Positions 11,868 through 24,807 of a DNA stretch of 64,000 bases are shown here, piece by piece. Source of the stretch: Bigelowiella natans CCMP2755 (taxonomy: Eukaryota; Cercozoa; Chlorarachniophyceae); NCBI GenBank assembly GCA_000320545.1, contig ADNK01000979.1, positions 33,501 to 97,500 of the forward strand. The letters run 5' to 3'. Both the position numbers and the translations under genes were made by a program. The notes beneath the pieces were generated by a model. It saw only the letters and a list, made by a program, of their open reading frames with translations. It ran no database searches and had not been told where the DNA came from. Positions within the stretch are counted from its first letter, which is position 1. The number at the start of each line of letters is the position of its first letter.

Positions 11868-14149
11868 CGTGCGTGTACGTGCATGTTCTTCATGAAGCGC
11901 ACAGAATAGATACCGATCAGATTTTCAGCTGTACTATTCCTTTTTGTATTTCCTCGCAAGGCTGTATTAACACTTTTTGCTTGCACGAATCATTAAAGAG
12001 AAGGAGGTTGCACATATTTTAATTCATAATGGAGGATATTGCGTGTCCCGCGTCTATCTTCTTGCTTTTCGGTGTGTGGATGCATCGAAATTAATGAAAG
12101 CGATCTGACGGTGAAAATAACACAGGTATAGAGAAAATGCTGGCATTAATGACAAAGATTCCCAAGATTATCAATACTGCGGTCGTGAATAAAAGCATGC
12201 TTTCCTCCGAGATTCAAATCCTCAGGTGCTGATCGTGATCTGGAAAAATAAGCGAAAGCCACGCGGCACCTCCCGCGTGTGTGTCGGAGGATAAATTGGA
12301 ATTGAGTGATGAAAGATATGTCTCTAGACAATCTGCTATAAATGCAAGCGCACAGAAGATAACACACTCTCACAAAAAGGGCAGGGGAAAGAAAGACCGC
12401 ATATTCATACGGTTGTTGCTATTTTTTAGGAAGGAAATCCGGGCAGCCAGAGCCAAAATGAAGCTGTCGCAACCAGGCCGTTTTCTGCACGATATTGATC
12501 AGAAAGATCTCGCGGAGTTTCAGGTGCGCAATCATCTGGTTAATTTCTGGTGTTAGTGAAACCGGGCTGCTACCTTATTTATGTTCGTCTCTACTCTACC
12601 TAGAATAAGCTTAAAAATTTGGAGATTCTGAAGGAAACAACATGGGAAGCGAAACGGCAAAAGGTGCAAAGGAACATAACGTATAGTAGGAGGATGCGAC
12701 CTTGAAACTGCTTTCCGATAATGAAATACACTTCGATTAAATACTTATGTTTGCGTGTATGTGTCTATGTACATGCCTCTTTGTGCTCGTAGTCTGTCGA
12801 ATGGCGGGAGAAAAGAAAGACGTCACTACGGAAGCTTGGCTTGCTACACGTGCTTCAAGAAAAAATCGCTATCAACACCAAGGCAGAGCAGCAGGCCAAA
12901 GATGTAAGGATGATGATAACCCATCGCATGCCGTGTGTGGGCGTGTACATGGAGAGTTATAATCACTCGGATTAGTCTTGGAAATTTGAAAGTGTTTGAC
13001 GTTTGTTGTTATTATTCTTTACATCTCCTATCAGTTGAAGAAAGGCATCGTCGAGTCGCTTACCATGCTGAATCGCTATTCTAGCCACATCAAGAAAGAG
13101 GAAATGAGACAAACACAATGGGCGAGGTACTGTAGCTGCAACTAACTACTAGGAGCTCCCCTAACAGAATAGATAGCATCGAGATAGTGATTGCAGTGAA
13201 GCCAGAGGAATTATAATAGACACACAAACACATGTTTTGCGAGACCACGCAACACTTTGGCGCGCGCGCTTGATTGTCGATACGTTCACGGTACTCTTTT
13301 TCCAATAAAATTTAAAAAAAGTGATGAGAAATTCGACCCTCGGAAGATCGAGGCCTCCAAGGAAAAAGTGCGCAAGTATCAGAAACAACGAAAGGAAGAA
13401 ATGCTCAACTACGAGAAGCAGTCTCAGAAGTATCGGAAACTGATCGAATCAGGTGCCGTCATCACGATATCGCTACTTTTAACATAGCGCGTTGTCATTA
13501 TCGAACGGTGTTAATTTGCCAGCCCCTTTGCAACAAATGGGTGATGGCCTGAAAGCAAACATGCTGAACGACTTGAAAGACTCATTCCACTAACTAACAT
13601 ATATCATTGGCCGTGCATTTGTGTATACTTCATTCACAGCTGTCGAGGAGGAAGAGAGAAAGGTACGCAACTGAGATGTTTCGTCAAATTTGGCCCATGC
13701 AGCACACGTATACCTGAACGATGATGATAGCGACACGAAATGAACTACAACACACTCACACTTAAACTTATATGATCGATCTTCAGAGAAAAACGTACAT
13801 GATGTCGGCGGAACAACTGAGCGCATATCACTCAGACGTAGAGCATAACCTATTACACATCAGGTTTCAGATACATCAAATAGATAGCTGCAGAGAGATA
13901 GAGAGAGAGAGAGTTAAGATACACATGAAAATACTATCATTCATGAATCGATGATTTCTGGGGGAAATGGGAGCTTTTGGGCTGTTTGTCGGTATCTCAT
14001 GTTCCTCCTGTCTCTACTTGCTTTGCACACACGCAGTTTTGATAATAATAACGAACTGGTCGATTCACTCATCGACTTGGAGAGGAAAAAGTGTGCGGAC
14101 CTTGTAGAATTCAAAGAGGCGGACGACAAAGTTCGGGGACACATTGAGG

Positions 14150-14188
<39 letters not shown>

Positions 14189-15039
14189 TTATTTTGTATA
14201 TTTGCTTCAATTTGTATTTAATCTGTGCTCGAACATGTGTACACACCATTCATTCTCTGCATCATCATCATCATCATCATCATCCAATATGTAGGCGCGA
14301 TATGAAGCTGAGAAAAAGGCTATTCGTCGAGGGTTGGAGAGAGAACACCTCAAAGAATTGCTGGTAGTTCAAAATACAGCTTTCATAAGATTCAAATCGC
14401 CGTGAAATTGAGGACGAAATTACGATGTAATTTGCTTCTCTTCTTCTTCTTCATCACCTTCTTCATTTTTCAGGTCGAGAATAAGTTCCGATACGAAGCA
14501 TTCATGCACCGCAATGAAGTACACATGCTGGACATCTTCAAACAGTAAGAAACTAACGACGATTTTTTACTGTTGCCGCAAATCGCTAGTCTAGTAGTTT
14601 TAGTGGAGGATATGAAAGCAAAATTTCCCCATTTCGAGGCACCAACCTTCTCCGCGCCAGGGGTGGCTAGATATATTTTATTTGAATTTAACGATCTCGA
14701 AATTCCAGATTTCTGCTGCAGCTTTACATTTTTATAATATCTCGATAGGTATCGTGAGCATTTTGAAGAGCAGAAACGAGAAATGGAACATCGTTACCGC
14801 AACATCTTGAAGCAATCAGTCCAGGACGCAGTCCTTTTGCAGGTAGTTGCGCATGTAACATTTTTAGGATGGGGCACACAAAAGTAAATCCATATATGGA
14901 AATCATTACCACATTTCGCGTAAGAGAATTGGTGTGAATACATGATTCTCACATGTCTCCAATTTTTGTGCAGAAAAAAAACCTAGAACTTCAGGCTCAA
15001 GTCAATTTCTTGCAGAAAAACTCTCAAGGATTTCGCTGA
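9436..15039 (+). CDS. Kinesin-like protein with degenerate motor (kinesin-9-like)
   Basis: Rebuilt as 22 exons, all phases agreeing, 630 residues: 9436-9696, 10181-10228, 10348-10419, 10511-10574, 10755-10813, 10899-10986, 11084-11161, 11397-11413, 11685-11790, 12126-12225, 12430-12523, 12604-12663, 12793-12903, 13035-13126, 13322-13452, 13640-13662, 13787-13863, 14037-14148, 14295-14363, 14474-14544, 14749-14842, 14974-15039 (TGA). Residues 1 to about 290 follow the kinesin motor in order: ARLRPP; P-loop position; VSMCQVASDMVVDLLNP (cf. SYLEIYNE..DLL); SGFYIEG; the switch I position in MQTVAKPQIL; KLRLALIESG at switch II; VPYNSSPLTQLLALNLGGN; then neck-like INTAVVN. The rest is coiled coil. 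The ATPase motifs are degenerate: the P-loop reads YGTPNSGNK instead of GxxxxGK[T/S], and SSRSH and DLAGSE are absent. KIF6/KIF9 resemblance (GGNCETTFIAT) is an inference. A microtubule-binding, non-hydrolysing partner is plausible. Confidence 0.85.
9707..9740. repeat. (GTA)n repeat
   Basis: Trinucleotide run at the start of kinesin intron 1, immediately after the donor site. Confidence 0.85.
9859..9896. repeat. (AT)n microsatellite
   Basis: AT run within kinesin intron 1. Confidence 0.9.
10084..10139. repeat. (GA)n microsatellite
   Basis: GA run within kinesin intron 1, about 40 bp before the exon 2 acceptor. Confidence 0.9.
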
Positions 15040-16450
15040 AAACATGAATAAGTTGTGTTGATGTTATGCACACAACCCGCCCCCGAGAACATCTTGCGCA
15101 CTTGTGACACAATGCTCACCACGATGATGCGGTTGACCGGAGCGAGGCGGGAGACGACTGACACAAATGAAATTGTTTTTGTGCAATGCTAACACTCGTT
15201 CGTACAATCCTAACATGTCACCTGTACTGCACTGGTACACTGCAATTAGGCACATGTCTAGATGGACATGCTTTGCACGCACGTGCGTGGTGCTACGCAC
15301 CTGCTAGCCTGGTGTCGAATCAATGTGGCGAGCGTGCTCATTTTGCCATGTGTGCATGCGTGATCGACAGCATGCAATGCAATCGCACAATGAACCTTCA
15401 ATGATGGATTGACGTCGCGCTGACATCAGCCATCAGCTGATCGCAGCTTCATGTCCAGGTGTGCGCAGCATGAATGGTGTTTTGTCTCCGACCTGCAAAC
15501 AACGCGTGTCAAATGGTCACGCGACTAGCTCCGTCCATTTGTGCATGCGCGCGTACAATCATCGATGGCTGGCATCGCATAGATGGCCAAACGCAACATG
15601 CACATGGGCTGCATGGCGCGCACGCACGTGCGAACACGTGCAGTTTCCACACCTGTTCTTTGCAAAAGCACACATGCCACAAAGTGCATGTGAGATCAAT
15701 CACACACACGTCCCAGAGAACATGTGTTCTGAACCCGGGTGCGCTAGATGTAGCCACATGTGGGCTACACGCAATCGCACACGCTGCGCATGCAGCCATT
15801 TCATCTAGCGCATGCATGTGCAGATGACTCGTGCAAGCATGCAAATAAAAAAGTTTCATGTGACAAGGTCACAACTATACAACGTACGTGCCATGCATGC
15901 GCGATCATCATTGCGCGCGTAGCACAGCACACATGCATTGCAAGTGCATGCGATGCAGCGTGCGTGCGCTATTTTGAATGGCCATTTGTGCCACATGTGT
16001 TCAGAGTAGCATGTATCGTCATAACGCGCGCCGTAATAAGCGTAGCGTGCGTGATACGATCGGCCGATACATGTGCTTGAACACATTTTGTGATAGTGTG
16101 AAAGTGTCATATGCGAATAGATACGACATATATGCGCTGCATGTAGCCGCTGCTTTGCATAGCTACATTGAAAAGGTTTAATCACGCGCTTTAGATGCTG
16201 CGCATTATCATGTATGAATGCATGTATAATATCGTAATAGTCCAGCAGCAGCGGCCGCATGATACGACGCTATTTCATGCTGGCAACCTACCCACGTACA
16301 TAGCCTACACTTCCCTGCTAACTCTCTGCCAACTTACTTTGTTACAATAATAGTGTAAAACTTAGTGAGGCGACTCGACGAATGTGCTAATATGCCGGAT
16401 GATGGCTCCGCACGCTTTATTTACCGCACATAGCCACATTGTCGGTACAT
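15040..16450. other. CATG/CTAG-rich convergent-junction island 2
   Basis: About 1.4 kb between the kinesin stop and the 3' end of the lysine-rich gene. It is dense in GCATGC, TGCATGCA, ACATGT and CGCGCG-type palindromic words and in (T)CTAG(A) words. Examples are the TGTCTAGATGGACATG segment near 15250 and repeated GCATG around 15350-15960. No exon-like frame with matching splice sites was found. Confidence 0.6.
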
Positions 16451-16503
16451 TACGTCATTGCTCATCACACCCCGCTATGAATTGGCTAGTACATGAATCG
16501 TAT

Positions 16504-17379
16504 TTATTTGAGCTTTTTCTTCTTCCTTTTCTTGGTTGATGTCGGTGTTGCACTGGCAGACGATTCTGGTAGGATGCAAGAACGATGAAGGCAATTAGAG
16601 CAATAACCCATTAGATTTTTCGAAGTTTTGTAGGAGAGAGCAGAGGATAGAATTGGACTTCGAAGAAAGTGTGATTCAATTTACTATACATATATATATA
16701 TATGCGCGCGCGTGTGTATTCACGTGAATATATCATTCATCCAGCGTTATCTTGATCACCTGTCGACTGCTGTCTCTTTTTCTGAGCAGCAGCTTTCTTT
16801 TTGTTGTTGTTGTTCTTCTTCTTCTTGCTACTCATGCCAGACAAAGAGGAATCGGCAGTTGTGGAAGGAATAGAACTTGCGTCGTCATTAATTACTTTCA
16901 GATACGTCGAGGAGTTCCAAGAAAGGAGGTCTCGCTGATCCATTTTCATTGCCTAATAATTTGGGTAAAAAACGTCATCAATATTACCGCTATTATTATT
17001 ATTATAATTATTATTATTATTATTATTCATCACTTTTGGTGACAATGGGTTCATTTGCAGCTTCTTTCTCCACATGCATAAGCCAGCTTCATTGGTTTTG
17101 TGCTTTACCTCTTCTGATAAATACTGTTGAATTTGCTTCGATTGTTGCTGTTGTTGTCCTTGTTGCAGGATGGGTTCATGATTCAATCCCTCGTTCCCTC
17201 CCTTCATTTCTAAAATGAGCCGATCTCGCAGTCCTTCGTCTTGCTCCTCCAAGGCGTTCTGCCCATTCTAAACCGAAAAAGAACATCAATGTTGCAATTC
17301 ATTGCGCTATATCATCCTAAAAGGGGCTTTAAATTTCGCGGATTTATACATTTAGAGTCGCTTTTGCCCTGCGCGACAT
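16504..17379 (-). CDS. Small lysine-rich protein, unknown (147 aa)
   Basis: Four exons join in phase on the minus strand: 17379-17350, 17267-17109, 16952-16760 and 16565-16504 (stop TAA). The protein starts MSRRAKATLN. It has an acidic/Q-rich helical middle (a QQQQQ run near residue 43) and ends in two basic blocks (SSKKKKNNNNKKKAAAQKKR and the C-terminal KKRKKKKLK). The basic tail suggests nuclear or nucleolar targeting. I do not recognise a family. Introns hold an ATT repeat (16988-17030) and a TA/CG tract (16686-16710). It lies in tandem upstream of nothing obvious and is convergent with the kinesin gene. Confidence 0.65.
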
Positions 17380-17711
17380 CACAATCCAATAATAAGTAGC
17401 ATCTTCGATATTGTCAGTATGAATATATAATTTGTTGCTTCGAATAAATGGTTTTTATGTTCCTCAGAGACCACGCCCTTGCTAACCCCCTCCCCCTCTC
17501 CTCTCTCCCCTTCCGACCTCTTTTGATATGAGTAGGCGCATGAGGGAATCGTACCTATTCGTACGCACAAAATCCAAACGACGACATCAAATCAACGATA
17601 AATTTCAGAGGTAGGAGGAGCAATGGTGGGAGTAGCAAGTAGCAGTAGAGAAGTTCTTTTAAAAATGAAAGAAACTTTGGATTGACAGTACTGAGGGCAT
17701 CGTTGACTTGT

Positions 17712-17754
<43 letters not shown>

Positions 17755-17909
17755 ACTAACATTAATAGTAATTTGTCGCAGAGAGGCACTCATCAGCAAT
17801 GCTCTCGTTGTATTCAATCAACAACTATTTAAGCAAACAAAGATGTGCTTTCTCTTCCTCCTCCTCCTCCTCCTCCTCCTCCCTGTTGTTAGTGTTGGAT
17901 ATGTTGTGA
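17380..17909. other. Tandem intergenic interval with (TA)n
   Basis: About 530 bp between the 5' end of the lysine-rich gene and the 3' end of WDR75. It holds a pyrimidine-rich stretch (17485-17525), an (AT)n run (17714-17752) and a (CTC)n run (17857-17882). No gene was seen. Confidence 0.5.
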
Positions 17910-20900
17910 TTACATCTTGTGGACGTCGACTAGGAGGTGGCTCGGAGAATCAAGCAGCTTCCAAACCGTCGCATCCTTCTGTTTTGCCGCTGTGTGTTTC
18001 TCAGTTGTCGAGGAGGAGGAGGAGGGGCGCAGCAGCATCTCTTCCCCATCTCTCTTGCTCCCAGCAGCAGCTTTTTTCCTGCTGCCACTACGACCCCCCC
18101 CCCCCCCTCCCCCATAGATGTCTTCGAAGATCGAAGATCTTTTCCCCCGAGCAAGCTTCTGCTGCTGCTGTGATATCGACAACACAGCAGCGCCTTCCCC
18201 AGAGCCATCATCATCTACCGATATTCTATCCTCGTCGCCGTCTTTGACTTCATCCTTTGGACGTGGACCCCCTCCAAACCCGTGCATCGTCCTCAACTCG
18301 AAGAGATCGTTGATATAGACCAAAACAGGCCATTCTGTCCTGCTCCGCGGTGTGACAAAGCACATTCGCCCTTGGTGCTTAACGTGCGGCACCCAAGCTA
18401 TGCGAAGAGGCCTTAGTTGCCCGCTGCTGCTGCTGCCTCGATCGCTACAATCAAACTCTAGGATGGCCCCAGCCGATGCGGATGATGATGGTGGTGGTGG
18501 TGGTGGTGATGATGACATGCCGCTTGGGGAGGCATTGCTGTTTTTAGCATTATTCCTTGTGCCTTTATTCGCCTTTTGTATCTTACCATTCTTCTTGCTA
18601 GTCTTCCCTGCTGCTGCTGCTGCTGCAACCGCCACCTTGTTCTTCGTTGGCGTCGTCTTAGCCATAATTACGAAACGGGGCCCGGAGACAGACGACCACG
18701 AAGAGCCTGCGCTGGGGGGGATGAGGACTTGAGAGATACGCAAACCAGGTAAAATAGACTTCTCGTGCAATGGCGAGAGGGTGATGAGATCCCACACGAC
18801 GAGGCGCGACTTTGTGCAGGAAACGAGGTACTTCGATACAATCCCGACGCACAGGACGCGTTCGCTTGGAGCCCCCATGGAGAGGGTGTTGAGGAGGGTT
18901 AGGTTACTCTTCGCATCCCACAGTGTCAGAATCTGGCCATACGATATGCACAGAATGGAACCGTCCTGGCTGCAGCACATTGTCTTCGCAGGGTATGAAT
19001 CCTTGAACTCCCCTCCGTCTACCCCCTTCCATATTACGCTGCTACTGCTCGAAGAACCCAGTCCCAAGGCACGAGATTCTGTTTCGGATAGAGAGGGCTG
19101 CCCTGCCCACCTTTTGAATGTATTATCGTCCGCGAGAGTCACTAAAACAGGGGTGGTAGAGCCACCCCCCGAAGAACGAGGATTTGTGGATGACGGAGAA
19201 GCAGAGAGGGGCTGGAACATGATTTCAATGATTTTGCCCTTGTGTGGGCTCCGTATGGTTGTTATGAGGGTAAAGCCAGATCGAGATTTGGAGGAGGAGG
19301 AGGAGGAGGAGGAGGAGGAGGAGGAGCGTCTATGCTGCCGCTGCTGCTGCTGCTGCTGCTGCTGAGGGCTATTTCGACACCACAACTTGAGTGTGCTCTC
19401 CATTCCCAAGCGATGATCACTAATGCTTGTTTCAACGGTAGCAAGCCACACACCCTTGTTGTCCAACTCCCAGTGGTCAATGCACTCAGAAGCAGTCAAC
19501 ACGCGCTCCTTGCTTTCCTGCTTTTCTGTGCGAGAGACTTGTGCTCGCATAGAAATGCTGATTTCGGAGGCATGACGGCCGATCATTCCGCCCGGAGCAC
19601 TCCATAATGGATCGAAGAATTGAAGCCTTCCAGGCACTCCTCGACAAATGACGAGGTTATCCCGATTGTCCACTTTCAGACACTCGGTGCGGCCGCCAAC
19701 GCCTCCTTCCTCCCGCTCCCCAGGGAGGGTGTGCGCAAGTGCCAGTCCCTTGACATACAAAAACGGCTTTGATTCGACTGCGTTGATGAAGAGAAGGGAG
19801 TTGTCCCTCATCGTGAGTGCATAGGTTTGTGAATCTGGTGCTAACGTGATGTGGTTGATCACGGAGCCCAATCGGGGCAGGTATTGGCGGTATTTTGTCT
19901 CGAGCTGCCATATCACCAGTACAGCTTCCTCCCCCCCTGTGTACATGTAGGTCCCGTCCTGGCTGAACGCAATGGCATGCACAGCATGCGCGTGCCAGTG
20001 TAGAAAGCTCGTGGCGTAAGATTTATCGTCGAAGAAATTGTACCAGAAGACAACCCTTCCCATCTGATTCCCCGTAGCGATGAAGGAGGGGAAAAGAGGG
20101 TGGAACGTCAACGCCGTGACTTTCGATGACATCGTTCGGTTTCGGATCTCAGGATTGTGGTAGCGAAAACGGGGAGGGGATTGATTTGTGTCGATGAGGT
20201 TACAGGCCGAAAGACAACGGTGGTAAGCAACTGCAAGGATGGAACGAGACGAATCAATAGCGAGGAAGTTATTCCCCCTCCCTCTCAAAATCGTTTTCAG
20301 CAGTGCGTTGCCCTGCCCAAAGCGGAGCTCTGCGCACATCACACTGAACGGTGTTAATTCTCTAATCGGGGCTGTCGGGTCAGCATGCAATTCCATTTCT
20401 GTCGTTTTGTTGGACCCGTTATTAGCAGCGGTTGTTCCTCCTTTTCTGGACTTCCTCTGTTTTCCCTGCTTGCCAGTTGTTTCAAACTCATCTCCTGTCA
20501 CAGTGACATAGAGTACAAAATCTGGCTTTCCCTTATTCTTTCGCCGCTTCTTCTTGCTCTGCCCATTCTCTTCGACATCCTTAATTTGGCCGTTTGAGGA
20601 TGATAATTGCTTTTCATCACTGTCGAGAGCTCTTTTGCTGCCTGGTTGTGAGAAGCCTCTGGCATGCGCTAATACCATTCGTTGGATCGGCAGTGCACAG
20701 GACTCCGCTTTGTTCTTCTTCTTCTTGTTGTTGTTGTTGCGGTTTGTGCATGCCTATTATCAAGGAGGAGGGATGATTATCATGGATTTTTGTTTGGGGG
20801 GTTGGATTTGCCAAAAACGATAGTGAGCAACAAGACGACAGACAGGAAAAATTACAGGCATCTAGTATGAGAACAACACTTTACCTTCCACGTACACAAG

Positions 20901-21205
20901 CACGATTCTTCCGTATAATCCCAGAGCTTGATGCATCCATCTAGCGCGCAGGTCAGTATTTGAAACCTGTTGATGGGGTTGAGCATTATGCCCGTGATTT
21001 TCTGCGTGTGCCCCTGAAGTGACCCCAGCGGTGAGGAGCTCCCATGGGCATGTATTCTAACAAAGCGACCAGCCGCCACGAAAAAGAACTTCGAGTCATG
21101 GGAGTAAACAATTGGGTGTTCGTGGATCACGCCTCCAGAACTGCGAACTCCTTCATCCGAAAGTAGGTTTACGACTGACTCAGCAGAGCCCGTGTGAGTG
21201 TCCAT
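17910..21205 (-). CDS. WDR75: WDR75/Utp17 (Nan1) homologue, U3 small-subunit processome
   Basis: Two exons, 21205-20885 and 20753-17910, joined in phase 0, give 1054 residues. The start is ATG 21205. The protein is built of WD40 repeats in the WDR75/Nan1 arrangement: FVRIHAHG...LQGHTQKITGI, ALDGCIKLWDYTEES, FIATGNQMGRVVFWYNFFDDKSYATSFLHWHAHAV (split here; cf. human RNFYDDKKY..CLHWH), GGEEAVLVIW, and PRLGSVINHITLAPD. WDR75 is part of the t-UTP/UTPA subcomplex, which binds nascent pre-rRNA and is needed for early 18S processing and Pol I transcription. It acts in the nucleolus. The protein is longer than the human one (about 830) because of polyQ/polyS insertions (CAG/AGC runs near 19310-19370) and a Ser/Lys-rich C-terminus. 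Confidence 0.9.
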
Positions 21206-21560
21206 TGTCGATCGGCAACTCGCAGCAAACGCGATTGATACACTCACGAGCACCTATGCACCCACATAAAGTTGATGATTAAACCTAAATTCTGATCAAA
21301 TATCATCTCGAAGACGCTCACCGAGTGAGAAGTGGCATGATAATTCCCGGAACAGGGTGGACGGGGTGGGCCGCCTTCGTGTAGGCCCTTCGGCGGTGCT
21401 GTCTGACTGCTTGCTCCGACGATAAAATCGGGCTGTTCGGTAGTGCCCGGGTTTCGTTTCAAGTGTTGTCGCGATGTAGTAAACCCAGGAGAAATACATG
21501 GAAATTTGAGAGGCCCACCAAGGAGCAAAAAGGTTCAGTTGTTGGCGAAATATCACCGAA
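21206..21560. promoter_or_regulatory. Divergent promoter interval
   Basis: 355 bp between the WDR75 ATG (minus) and the membrane-protein ATG (plus). Presumed bidirectional promoter; no motif identified. Confidence 0.4.
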
Positions 21561-22746
21561 ATGCAGGCCAATTCCAGGATCGTAGTTCTGTCGCCGAGAC
21601 CCTACGAGTTAACCCGCTGCGATCGGCTTCCGAAAGGGATGCGGGCCGTCCCGCCCCTTCTCCGCGCGATCTCAGGGGTGCACAGGGTTCACCTAATTGC
21701 CGTTGTACTGATCACTGTAGGGACAATCGCTTCAATGGCCATGGTTTCTGAACTGCCGGTAAATCAGTTGAAATGGCCCCCTTTGCGCTGGAGCGTTGAT
21801 GAACTAGCATGTCAGGTTGTGAGGTCGACGTCGCCCAGAATAGCAACAGAAGGGCTGGAAGTATCTAGAGAGCAATTTCCTAAGAGGTATGAATTCCCTT
21901 TCTGAAGTCGAGTTTATACATCATCACTCCTTGACTGTGTGCGCATAGTAGAAAGTATCAGCTTTTGGCCCGCCGCATAAGAGGAGGCAGCTATTTTGTA
22001 GACAATGACTACCAAAGGGTAAATTGGAATCAGGTACCATAATCAAGTCACGAAAGACTTTTCCTCTCAGTGAAGTTGTTCTACCTAAATGTAGGTTATG
22101 CATAACGATGCAATTCAAAAGTACATGGATGAGGTGCGTTCTTCTATACATATCATTTTTGCTTCAACCACTTCCTAAGAGCAGGAGAGATGTTGATAGA
22201 AGACAGAATGCAATGAATATTAATGAAATTATACAATTTATTGTGGCATCTAAACTTAGGAACATGTCCTCGAGTTAGACGCCAAGGTAGCAGCAATCGT
22301 TGCCTTTGTCGTCGCCGTTGTCATCACGATTAAACCTTCTTTCTAAATGATCTTGTCCTTTTGTTTCGTGAAAGTGTAAGTGGATCGAGCACCCTTTTAA
22401 AAACTATACGTGGATCCAAAAGTAAGAATAAAAATAGCTTCAGCCACAATTGTGCACGAGCTTAAAGCTTCATTCGATGATGGATCTATTTCTCAAAATC
22501 CAGGACGGAAGACCGGGAGGCTTTCGTGGAAATATATGGTTCTGTTCCTTTTACCCCCTTTCCTCTTATTGTGTAAGAGATAGTAGAGTAACTTTGCTGA
22601 CAACGAGTTGGTTTCAGTACCGTTGGAACATTGGATGCAACGGTCGCAGTTAGACGTAAACATCGGAATCAGAAGTGTCAAGGTTACGGTCTTCCCTCGC
22701 GAGCCTTCTCAGGGCCAAAACATGACGGTAGTAGAAGTTATAGTTA

Positions 22747-22779
<33 letters not shown>

Positions 22780-23651
22780 CAGCAGCAGTAGTTGTGGTAA
22801 CAGCACCAAAGCAGAGGCTAGCACCATGCATTGCAGCACCAGCACCAGCAGTATTGGTGTCAATTGGAGTTGGCACGATTTTTGTTCGATTTATTCCCTG
22901 AATTTTGAAAGTAGTACGATTTCATCAGATATTAGAAGGCAAACTAGATGGCCTTATAGATAAGGAGGATGGGTACGACGTCCAGGACAAAATGCACAGA
23001 AAATAAGAAAAATGATAATAAGAAGAAGAGAGAAGAAAAAGAAGAAGAAGACTGCATACAAACGTTCAATTCATTATTTTAAATTGTTTCATGAGCTGGA
23101 GCAATACTTTTCATGAAGGGCGTCGTACTGGACAATAGAGTACTTTAAATATAAGCGTTGTGTCAAGGTACCATCTATTGATTAAAGTTCGAATAGATTG
23201 TAGAAGGTGTACTTTAAACACTAATAGATTTGTTTCGTTGAATTCTTTTGGCAAAGGCTAGCAATCAATAAATTTCCAAAACTTTAGTTAATCTGGAATG
23301 CTCCACAAATTTTTTACATCGTCCTAATAGCACATGTATTTCTCTCAGATAGCGCTGAAGAAGAGCGACCCTCATACATGGGACTTCTGCTTCAAAAAGT
23401 TAGTTGATCGAAGATATCACGGACAGGCACAAAATCACGTTTCTTTCATTCAACTTAGGTATCCCGAGTATGTAAATGGAACGAACCGAAACTGCGAACA
23501 TCAAGCAGGGGTTATTATCTACACAACCTCGCTCGTACGGATTTAAGTGATTTTGTAATATATATTTTAGCTTTTCAAGGAAATGCCAGTTGGAACCTAC
23601 GATGAAGTTGTTAGTCAATCACGGGAATTGCTCATGGGGCCTAAAAAATAG
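21561..23651 (+). CDS. Single-pass membrane protein, unknown (247 aa)
   Basis: Six exons join with agreeing phases: 21561-21886, 22071-22133, 22381-22421, 22618-22727, 23349-23471 and 23571-23651 (TAG). Residues about 43-63 form one hydrophobic membrane segment (HLIAVVLITVGTIASMAMV) after a basic N-terminus, so a type II topology is likely. The remaining 180 residues are mixed alpha/beta with no motif I recognise (HTWDFCFKKLVDRRYHG, MPVGTYDEVVSQSRELL). The intron before exon 5 holds a long GTA/AGC trinucleotide tract (22736-22790). Exons 1, 5 and 6 are the most convincing. Exons 2-4 rest on splice sites and phase. Confidence 0.6.
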
Positions 23652-24807
23652 TGATCTGCCTCTCCCCCAGCTCACTAGATATTTCTCCAGACCCTAGCGA
23701 AGCGGCGATCCTAGCTTATTTCAATAGGCAAATACATGTGATTTTTTTTTGCCTCTTTCTTTGAATCAAGTTCTATGTTACCAACGCACCATTGATGAAG
23801 AGCTGCATACTTGTCTGTGAGGGTAGCGGGACTTTCTCGTCGAGATGCGTCAATGATTGATTTTGAACTTCCATAGGGGGAGAAATTATATATGGAGCTT
23901 AGAGGGGTGTAAGTTGTGGCAGAGAAATAGAGAATAACTTGATGACCGGGAATTACAACATCCATTCTGGTTGGTCTTAGAGCCATAAAGGCTATAAGCG
24001 TAAAGGCTATAAGCGTAAATGCTATAAGTGGTGGATCTTCCGCAATAGCTTGCAGCAATAAAACACAGTGATACCACACCATCTAGCCATGCCTACTATG
24101 CTAGAAGTGCAGGATTAAGGCTACAAATATTTGCATGGCTAGATGGCGTAGTAGGGCGCACGCTACGCTAGCACGCACTACTAGTAGTGTAGCTCAACAT
24201 GTTGCATATATATGCAAGCAAATGAAGCTTTGGTGTAGAAAGCGGTAGTACATGTAATGTACGTGTGCGCACTGGTAGCTAGGTAGGCTTGCTAGCTTGT
24301 GTCTATACCCATGTGCTTACGTACATGCACGGCGTGCTGCAAAAACACGTCAGCGCAGGCTAGCAGGCCTGCCTAGCTGCAGCTGATCTAGCTGATTCGA
24401 TGTGAGCGCGAGTAGCACATACATATATTCATAGCATGTCATTTACATAAGGTGGTGGAAATGTATACTTGCATGTGCAATAATTAACATTGCATAACAT
24501 ATTTGATCTTTAGCCAGCCCTACCGCTGGTGCAACGCGATATATACAATGCAACACTCCAAACAAGAATAAATCCCAGTTGGACATTATGCACATAATAA
24601 CTATTGCTGTTTCAATCATGTATGGCATGTTGAACTATGCAGTACGTATTACTAAGAGTCGTTTACCCGAAATGTCCATCATTACAAGGAGGTTTGTACA
24701 AAATCGGTGGGCTTGTCACTGAGACTTCTATTACTGAGGCAGTTTTACACCACTCGGATTGGTTCGGTTTTCGATCTGCTTTCGCTCTCCGAAACTCTTG
24801 TCACCTG
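23652..24807. other. CATG/CTAG-rich convergent-junction island 3
   Basis: The first about 400 bp have ordinary composition with short GCTATAAG-type repeats near 23990-24030. From about 24060 to 24640 it is rich in CTAG, GCTAGC, TGCATG and ACATGT words. It contains a perfect 14-bp inverted repeat, 24079-24092 (CCATCTAGCCATGC) against 24133-24146, with a 40-nt spacer. No gene seen. Confidence 0.6.

Noticed and set aside
15461-15859. Overlapping open frames in island 2 on both strands.
   Set aside because: They follow the CATG/GCATGC word bias, are rich in His, Cys and Met, and have no splice context or known domain.
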